A DNA stretch of 10,865 nucleotides, from NCBI GenBank assembly GCA_003445095.1, contig DLVS01000092.1, positions 1-10,865 on the forward strand, given 5' to 3'. The DNA is from Verrucomicrobiales bacterium. Lineage in GTDB: Bacteria; Verrucomicrobiota; Verrucomicrobiia; Limisphaerales; UBA9464. The translations under genes were made by a program, and so were the position numbers. Numbering within the stretch: position 1 is the first letter of the stretch; every line of letters begins with the position of its first letter. The notes beneath the pieces are model-generated. The model searched no databases. It saw nothing but the letters and a program-made list of their open reading frames with translations, and was not told the DNA's origin. Shown here in pieces: positions 6,970 through 10,865 of this stretch.

Positions 6970-7847
6970 GAAGGCCGCCCATCTATCAGGCGACGCAAGC
7001 CAACTTCAAGGGGGACTTGTGGAAAAAACCCGAGCCTTTGAAGGCGGCTCGTGTCCGCCACGACATGGAACAGCGGGTCGCTGACGGACGAATCAGGAGG
7101 GTTCAGCAGCTCCGTACGACCCATCAAACGTGCGATGGTTTGGGCCAAGTTCTGAATCGTCGTTCCTTCGCCGGAACCCAAATTGATCGCGCCGGAATAC
7201 TGACTTTCGGCAATGCGAACCAAACCACGCGCGACATCATCCACGTGGATGTAATCCTTCACGCTCAGCGGAGTTCTCAAGGTCACCCGCTCGCCTTGCC
7301 GAAATTGTCTCACCAACGAGCTGCACAGTCGTTGTGGGTGCTCATGCTCTCCGTAGGGATAAAAAAGACGAACCCAAGCAAGGGAGTTGGCCGTTTGGGC
7401 GAAGCGCCGAAGCAAACGTTGGTGCAACTCGGCCTTCGACTGGGAGTACGCAAACTGAGGAGCGAGCGGAGTGACGTCCTCCCGAAGCGGCTGACCCGTA
7501 ATTGCATATTCGATGCAGGAGCCGAGGACCATAAACCGGGTGACTCCGAGCGTAGATAGACCTTTGACCAAATCTTCGCTCGTTCTGACCCAGTCACGGT
7601 TTTCCGGAGAATCCAAATAGGTTTGTGGTGTGGCTTCCCACGCGGTATGCACCAACATGTCGGGAACAAACTCCGCGATTTTCGTCCAGGGGGGATTGCT
7701 AATTGGGGCAGAAACGTTCAACCATCTGGCTTCAGTGGGAGTCCAAGCTTGCCGGGAGAACGATAGGACTTCATGTCCGGCTCGAACCGCCGCAGCCCCA
7801 AAATTTGCTCCGATAAATCCTGTCCCACCGGTCAGCAATATTCGCAT
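6966..7847 (-). CDS. NAD-dependent epimerase/dehydratase (extended SDR)
   Basis: This 293-residue extended short-chain dehydrogenase acts on nucleotide sugars. The Rossmann dinucleotide loop TGGTGFIG lies at 6-13. The catalytic triad is visible as Ser110 (VLGSCIEY), Tyr134 and Lys138 (YSQSK). Further family features are VHTAW (66-70), VRLFYPYGEHEH (159-170) and SVKDYIHVDDVARG (195-208), the substrate-side region. Length is typical. It most likely epimerises or reduces a 4-keto sugar together with the C-methyltransferase-like enzyme that overlaps its stop codon, but the sugar cannot be named. The ATG at 7847 is 38 bases after the stop of the PEP-CTERM gene, and a GGAG two bases before the ATG is too close to be a normal ribosome site. 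Cytoplasmic. Confidence 0.88.
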   Translation of the reverse strand: MRILLTGGTGFIGANFGAAAVRAGHEVLSFSRQAWTPTEARWLNVSAPISNPPWTKIAEFVPDMLVHTAWEATPQTYLDSPENRDWVRTSEDLVKGLSTLGVTRFMVLGSCIEYAITGQPLREDVTPLAPQFAYSQSKAELHQRLLRRFAQTANSLAWVRLFYPYGEHEHPQRLCSSLVRQFRQGERVTLRTPLSVKDYIHVDDVARGLVRIAESQYSGAINLGSGEGTTIQNLAQTIARLMGRTELLNPPDSSVSDPLFHVVADTSRLQRLGFFPQVPLEVGLRRLIDGRPS

Positions 7848-7864
7848 GACTCCGATGAATCAGA

Positions 7865-7886
7865 AGCGTGACGAGGAGAACACGCT
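7865..7886 (-). other. Short hairpin between the PEP-CTERM and epimerase genes
   Basis: On the minus strand AGCGTG (7886-7881, beginning inside the TGA stop) can pair with CACGCT (7870-7865) as a 6-bp stem with a 10-base loop. The loop contains CTCCTC, complementary to a Shine-Dalgarno sequence. Only scattered Ts follow, so this is at most a weak terminator or attenuator separating the PEP-CTERM genes from the sugar genes. Confidence 0.25.
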
Positions 7887-8563
7887 CATCGATTCGTCCC
7901 CCGTTTCGAGTTGGGGCAACGGAGAACGAGGGCAGCGGCCGCCACCGCGACTGCGGCGAATTCAAGCGGAGACGGCTCGGGAACAGTGAGCGCCCGTACC
8001 GCCACATTGTCGATTGCGGCCAAATGTAGTGAAGCGTCATCGAATGATCGAAACATCAATGTGGACGCAGATTCAGTAGCGACATAGGTGAAGCTCTTCT
8101 CCGCCCATACAATGTCCCGCGTAAAGTTTTGGAGTCGATATTGATGTTCAACGATGACACTTTCGTCCGGTGACTCAACTCTCACCACGACACTGCCTGT
8201 TCCGACTTTGTCCCAAACGTTTTCTGTGCCGGCCCAGAATGACACTTCGTAGGTAAATCCCGGAGTTGTGGCGAATGTCTGGCGAAGCCCACCCCCAGTA
8301 AATCGGAACGGAGCAAGGTCCACAGCTTTGACCCCGTCTTGAATTGTGGTCGAAAAAGGAAAGCCAACCCCAATATCCGTACTAGTAAAGAGCTCGACGC
8401 CATTAAGCACAGTTTGCCAGCCTGGCGGATACGATACATCTCCGGGAACAAGTTGATAGTTGCCGGCCGGCACCTCAAAGCTGCCGTTCACGATCAGGTT
8501 CGGAGATGCTAGAATATTACCGATTGAAAGGCTGGCGGCACTCAGAAGTACGGACCGGACCAT
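7886..8563 (-). CDS. DUF642-like PEP-CTERM protein, single module
   Basis: This is a secreted protein of about 225 residues. A signal peptide (MVRSVLLSAASLSIGNILA) is followed by one DUF642-like beta-sandwich module (22-190) beginning NLIVNGSFE and ending IDNVAVR. The C-terminus is a PEP-CTERM sorting tail: VPEPSP (194-199), a hydrophobic stretch (about 200-215) and a basic end (RCPNSKRGTNR). Such proteins are exported by Sec and processed by an exosortase, which is not in this window. DUF642 modules resemble galactose-binding-like folds, so cell-surface or polysaccharide binding is plausible but unproven. I chose the ATG at 8563, preceded by GGGGA about seven bases upstream, over an in-frame TTG at 8599 that would put a polar stretch before the signal peptide. 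The module closely matches those of the gene just upstream. Confidence 0.85.
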   Translation of the reverse strand: MVRSVLLSAASLSIGNILASPNLIVNGSFEVPAGNYQLVPGDVSYPPGWQTVLNGVELFTSTDIGVGFPFSTTIQDGVKAVDLAPFRFTGGGLRQTFATTPGFTYEVSFWAGTENVWDKVGTGSVVVRVESPDESVIVEHQYRLQNFTRDIVWAEKSFTYVATESASTLMFRSFDDASLHLAAIDNVAVRALTVPEPSPLEFAAVAVAAAALVLRCPNSKRGTNR

Positions 8564-8605
8564 ACTCAGTTCCCCGATTTCCACTTGGGACTTCTGCAAA
8601 GCGCT

Positions 8606-8621
8606 TGAGGTTAATACCTCA
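8606..8621 (-). other. Small perfect hairpin between the two PEP-CTERM genes
   Basis: TGAGGT and ACCTCA form a 6-bp perfect stem with a 4-base ATTA loop, one base after the stop codon of the two-module gene. No T-tract follows, so it is not a clear terminator. It may stabilise the upstream mRNA end or be incidental. Confidence 0.3.
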
Positions 8622-8622
8622 G

Positions 8623-9774
8623 CTAGTTTCGATTTCGTCGATGGGCAATCGCAGCTGCTGCCAGGATCAGAGTTGCCATTCCAATCGGAGAAGATTCCGG
8701 CACGGATTGGCTCCGAACCACGACATTGTCGATCGCCGCCAAATGTTGGGAAGCGTCATCGAACGAGTAGAACGTCAATGTGGACGTTGGCCCACTCGCA
8801 ACGAACGAAAAGGTCTTCTTCTCCCAAACGATGTCGGAGGTGAAATTCTCCAGGGCAAACTCGAACTGTGTCGACAGAATCGCTTCGACTGTGCCTGTTC
8901 CATCCTTACCAAAAGATTCTACGGTCCCCGCCAAGAACGTGAGTTCGTAGCTTTGTCCCGGGACGGTGCTCAGCACCTGGGTGATCCCTCCCCCTTGATA
9001 CGTGTAGGGAGCCAAATCCACGGCCTTAACCCCGTCGCCGATAGTCGTCGGGTACGGGTACCCAAGGCCGATATCGGTGTTCGTGAAAATCTCAACCCCG
9101 TTTAGGATTGTCGTCCAATCGTTAATGTAAGTTGAGCCGCCCGGAATGTACTCGTAGTTCCCTGGAGGAGTCTCAAAACTGCCGTTGCCGACGAGATTCG
9201 CTCCACCGCCAGTCGGCACTACCGCCACGCCGTCAATTGAGGCAACGTGCTGAAATGGATTATCAAGAGACTGGAAGGTGAGTGTGGTGCTGCTGCTTCC
9301 AGCCACAAACGGCAGGCTTTTGGACTCCCAAACCCAGTCGGCGGTATGGTTAGCCAAGGCAAACGTGCCCAACGCAGAAACGACTTCAGCCACGATGTTA
9401 CCGGTGCCATCCTTGCCAAAGTTGTTTTCGGTGCCGGCCCAGAAGGAGACTTCGTATTTCATGCCGGGGGTGGTCGCGAACGTCTGACTTATTCCTCCAC
9501 CGGTCGAGTAGTAAGGAGCCAAATCCACGGCTTTGACTCCATCTTGGATGGTCGTGGGATACGGGTAACCAAGACCGAGATCCGTGCTGGTAAAGATTTC
9601 AACGCCGTTGAGGCGGGTTTGCCAGCCAGGAGGATAGGAAACGCCGCCGGGAACCAATTCGTAGTTTCCTGTAGGGGATTCGAAGCTGCCGTTTTGAATC
9701 AGATTTTCTCCCACCGCGACACTGCTTAGCGAGAAACCTGCGATTCCGAGTACTGTGATCGGGTTAATGTTCAT
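8623..9774 (-). CDS. DUF642-like PEP-CTERM-type protein, two tandem modules
   Basis: This is a secreted protein of 383 residues. A signal peptide covers about 1-22. Two tandem DUF642-like modules follow, 24-186 (starting NLIQNGSFES) and 193-354 (starting NLVGNGSFET), joined by a short Gly-rich linker (PTGGGA). Both contain LNGVEIFT, a DGVKAVDLAPY core and FGKDGTG, showing an internal duplication. The C-terminus looks like a PEP-CTERM tail: VPESSP (358-363), a short hydrophobic run (about 364-378) and HRRNRN. However, the diagnostic Pro-Glu-Pro is Pro-Glu-Ser. Likely surface-exposed or released after exosortase processing; a carbohydrate-binding role is only a guess. The ATG at 9774 has no Shine-Dalgarno sequence. 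The gene starts after a strong terminator, so it probably begins a transcription unit that continues into the single-module gene and perhaps the sugar genes. Confidence 0.87.
   Translation of the reverse strand: MNINPITVLGIAGFSLSSVAVGENLIQNGSFESPTGNYELVPGGVSYPPGWQTRLNGVEIFTSTDLGLGYPYPTTIQDGVKAVDLAPYYSTGGGISQTFATTPGMKYEVSFWAGTENNFGKDGTGNIVAEVVSALGTFALANHTADWVWESKSLPFVAGSSSTTLTFQSLDNPFQHVASIDGVAVVPTGGGANLVGNGSFETPPGNYEYIPGGSTYINDWTTILNGVEIFTNTDIGLGYPYPTTIGDGVKAVDLAPYTYQGGGITQVLSTVPGQSYELTFLAGTVESFGKDGTGTVEAILSTQFEFALENFTSDIVWEKKTFSFVASGPTSTLTFYSFDDASQHLAAIDNVVVRSQSVPESSPIGMATLILAAAAIAHRRNRN
8713..9198 (-). repeat. DUF642-like module, second copy in the two-module protein
   Basis: This segment encodes residues 193-354. 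It shares with the first copy the N-G-S-F-E start, LNGVEIFT, GLGYPYPTTI, DGVKAVDLAPY and FGKDGTG. At DNA level the string GGAGCCAAATCCACGGC (plus strand) occurs in both copies. Confidence 0.8.
9217..9705 (-). repeat. DUF642-like module, first copy in the two-module protein
   Basis: This segment encodes residues 24-186. Its first half (through FWAGTEN) is closer to the single-module neighbour than to the second copy in its own protein. Its end (HVASIDGVAVV) has diverged from the other two modules. Confidence 0.8.
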
Positions 9775-9789
9775 ATAGAGGTTGGTGAA

Positions 9790-9818
9790 CTATTTTTAGA
9801 ATCGTTGCCGGCTGTCAA
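9790..9818 (-). promoter_or_regulatory. Candidate sigma-70-like promoter for the PEP-CTERM genes
   Basis: A perfect TTGACA occurs at 9818-9813 on the minus strand, in the gap after the LamG gene terminator and 39-44 bases before the ATG of the two-module gene. An A/T-rich stretch, TCTAAAAATAG (9800-9790), lies where a -10 box should be, but its best hexamers (TAAAAA at 14-base spacing, AAATAG at 17) are poor matches. The position is right and the -10 is weak. Confidence 0.4.
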
Positions 9819-9851
9819 CGCAGAACTTGGCTCCTAAATCGCGAGCCACAC

Positions 9852-9888
9852 AAAAAGCCGGCCGGCGGAAACTTCCGCCGGCCGGCTT
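9852..9888 (-). terminator. Strong intrinsic terminator after the LamG gene
   Basis: A perfect inverted repeat pairs 9855-9870 with 9873-9888 (16 bp; arms GCCGGCCGGCGGAA and its complement, plus A-T pairs at the foot) around a tiny loop. On the minus strand it is followed directly by TTTTT (9856-9852). It lies about 20 bases after the LamG gene stop codon, oriented to end that transcript and to insulate the PEP-CTERM and sugar genes downstream. Confidence 0.9.
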
Positions 9889-9907
9889 CACGTCTGCCGA
9901 GTCCTTC

Positions 9908-10865
9908 TTACTGAGCTCGCAGACCGAAGAAGTTCTGCGCGTCGGAAGGAACCATTTTGTAGGGAGACGTCGCATTGTTCACGTCGGTGAAGTTGCCGGT
10001 GAGGGCCGACGATTGCTGGAGCACACCCGAGGTCCAGTTCAGGAAGTATTCGTTGTTCACGCGCGTCAGAACAAGTGTGCTGGGGGGCACCGGACCCGCC
10101 TTGAAGGCGCTGGCAAACAAGGCATCGATCTCGGTCGGGGTTAACGCCCGATCGTAGACTGCCACTTCATCGAGCTGACCGATGTAGTTGCGATCGCTCC
10201 GTCCGGGCTGGTTGCCCCCGAATCCAGGCGGCGAGGTGACAATCATGGGATCGTGCGTCCCGGGGTTGTTTGCCGATTGGAGGGTTGTTCCGTCGGACAT
10301 GTAGATGGTTGCCTGGTCGGGCTCGACCACCAGCGCGACGAAGACCCAGACCTCGGCCGGCACGAACAAGCCGGAACTCCAGTCCCATTTACCGCCGTTC
10401 CAATGGTAACGAAGTTCGGCATCCGGGTTGGCTTCATTGCCATTGTTAAGGTGCAAGCCTCCGCCACCGAGCCAGGCAGGCCAGCTCAAATCGCCAGTCG
10501 TTGAAATAGTTTGGCGATTGATCCAACAGACGGCGGTCACGTGATTGCCGAGGACCAACTGAGGCGATGTCACCCATCCATTCGTCATCGCCACGGCCGT
10601 GTTGTTGGTCAGGAATCCCAGAAATGCATCCGGGCGCGGACCCACGGTGCCAATGGCGACCAAAGGATCCCCCAAAGTCGATCCGGCGCCCACATAAGAG
10701 CCCGTCCACTCAGCCCCCCAGGTGCCGTTGTTCGTGGCAGGCAGACCTGGGTCGTCTAATCGTAAATACTCCACTGCCCCGGCCCCAGTGACCAGTCCGG
10801 GGTAGTTCGCGGAGGTCGCTGCATTGGTCCCTGCTCGGTAGTGGGCCAGCAATTGGCTCGGAGCC
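9908..10865 (-). CDS. LamG-domain secreted protein, C-terminal part (gene runs off the window)
   Basis: The frame is open to the window edge, so the true start lies beyond base 10865. A TTG at 10852 is not a credible start. The first visible residues (SQLLAHYRAGTNA) look like the end of one LamG/concanavalin-A-like domain. NYPGLVTGAGAVEYLRLDD then opens a second, which runs about 200 residues to YIGQLDEVAVYDRALTPTEI, the classic C-terminal LamG pattern. After a Pro-rich linker, the last 60 residues (VLTRVNNEYFLNW, GVLQQSSALTG, ending DAQNFFGLRAQ) form a C-terminal module I associate with secreted Verrucomicrobiota proteins. No PEP-CTERM tail or membrane anchor is present. The protein is probably large, multi-domain and extracellular, with possible carbohydrate or surface binding. 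Specific function unknown. It ends at a strong terminator, so it is likely a separate transcription unit from the sugar genes. Confidence 0.85.
   Translation of the reverse strand, partial: APSQLLAHYRAGTNAATSANYPGLVTGAGAVEYLRLDDPGLPATNNGTWGAEWTGSYVGAGSTLGDPLVAIGTVGPRPDAFLGFLTNNTAVAMTNGWVTSPQLVLGNHVTAVCWINRQTISTTGDLSWPAWLGGGGLHLNNGNEANPDAELRYHWNGGKWDWSSGLFVPAEVWVFVALVVEPDQATIYMSDGTTLQSANNPGTHDPMIVTSPPGFGGNQPGRSDRNYIGQLDEVAVYDRALTPTEIDALFASAFKAGPVPPSTLVLTRVNNEYFLNWTSGVLQQSSALTGNFTDVNNATSPYKMVPSDAQNFFGLRAQ

Noticed and set aside
8564..8599. A TTG start at 8599 for the single-module PEP-CTERM gene
   Set aside because: It adds a polar stretch ahead of the signal peptide, while the ATG at 8563 has a GGGGA at good spacing.
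1..10865. Mobile elements, CRISPR arrays, tRNA or rRNA genes, phage-defence genes
   Set aside because: No transposase or integrase motif, no regularly spaced repeats and no tRNA-like cloverleaf was seen on either strand by eye; the repeats present are protein-module duplications.

Overview
All genes in the window lie on the minus strand, so transcription runs from the high-coordinate end towards base 1. The DNA is GC-rich and densely packed. The flavour is Verrucomicrobiota, probably the Pedosphaera/Limisphaera side. The evidence is a multi-LamG secreted protein ending in a C-terminal module of a kind I associate with that phylum, plus two DUF642-like PEP-CTERM proteins beside an exopolysaccharide-type locus. 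This assignment is inference from protein style, not from a marker gene.

Layout in transcription order. (1) 10865-9908: the 3' part of a large LamG-domain secreted protein, closed by a very strong intrinsic terminator at 9852-9888. (2) 9774-8623 and 8563-7886: two related DUF642-like proteins with PEP-CTERM-type C-termini. The first carries two tandem modules and the second carries one. (3) 7847-5038: a tight sugar-modification block made of an NAD-dependent epimerase/dehydratase, a zinc-finger C-methyltransferase-like enzyme (4-nt overlap) and a CmcI-type methyltransferase (3-nt gap). (4) 4999-7: a family 2 glycosyltransferase, a YfhO-like multi-pass GT-C-type membrane protein, and a family 9 (heptosyltransferase-like) glycosyltransferase.

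Read together, blocks 3 and 4 look like part of a surface polysaccharide or glycan locus. A nucleotide sugar would be epimerised or reduced, methylated and transferred, and a membrane enzyme would act on the lipid-linked or periplasmic side. PEP-CTERM proteins are known to co-occur with exosortase and exopolysaccharide genes, so their position only 38 nt upstream of the sugar genes is meaningful. No exosortase, nucleotidyltransferase, 4,6-dehydratase, flippase or polymerase is present, so the pathway must be completed elsewhere.

Less ordinary items are listed as findings. The single DUF642 module looks like a mosaic of the outer halves of the two-module protein. A 20-codon ORF is stitched between two genes by ATGA overlaps at both ends. 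A 29-codon ORF with a good Shine-Dalgarno sequence lies in frame with the TTG-started GT9 gene. The GT2 and the two-module PEP-CTERM protein have atypical key motifs. I saw no tRNA, rRNA, CRISPR array, transposase or integrase.
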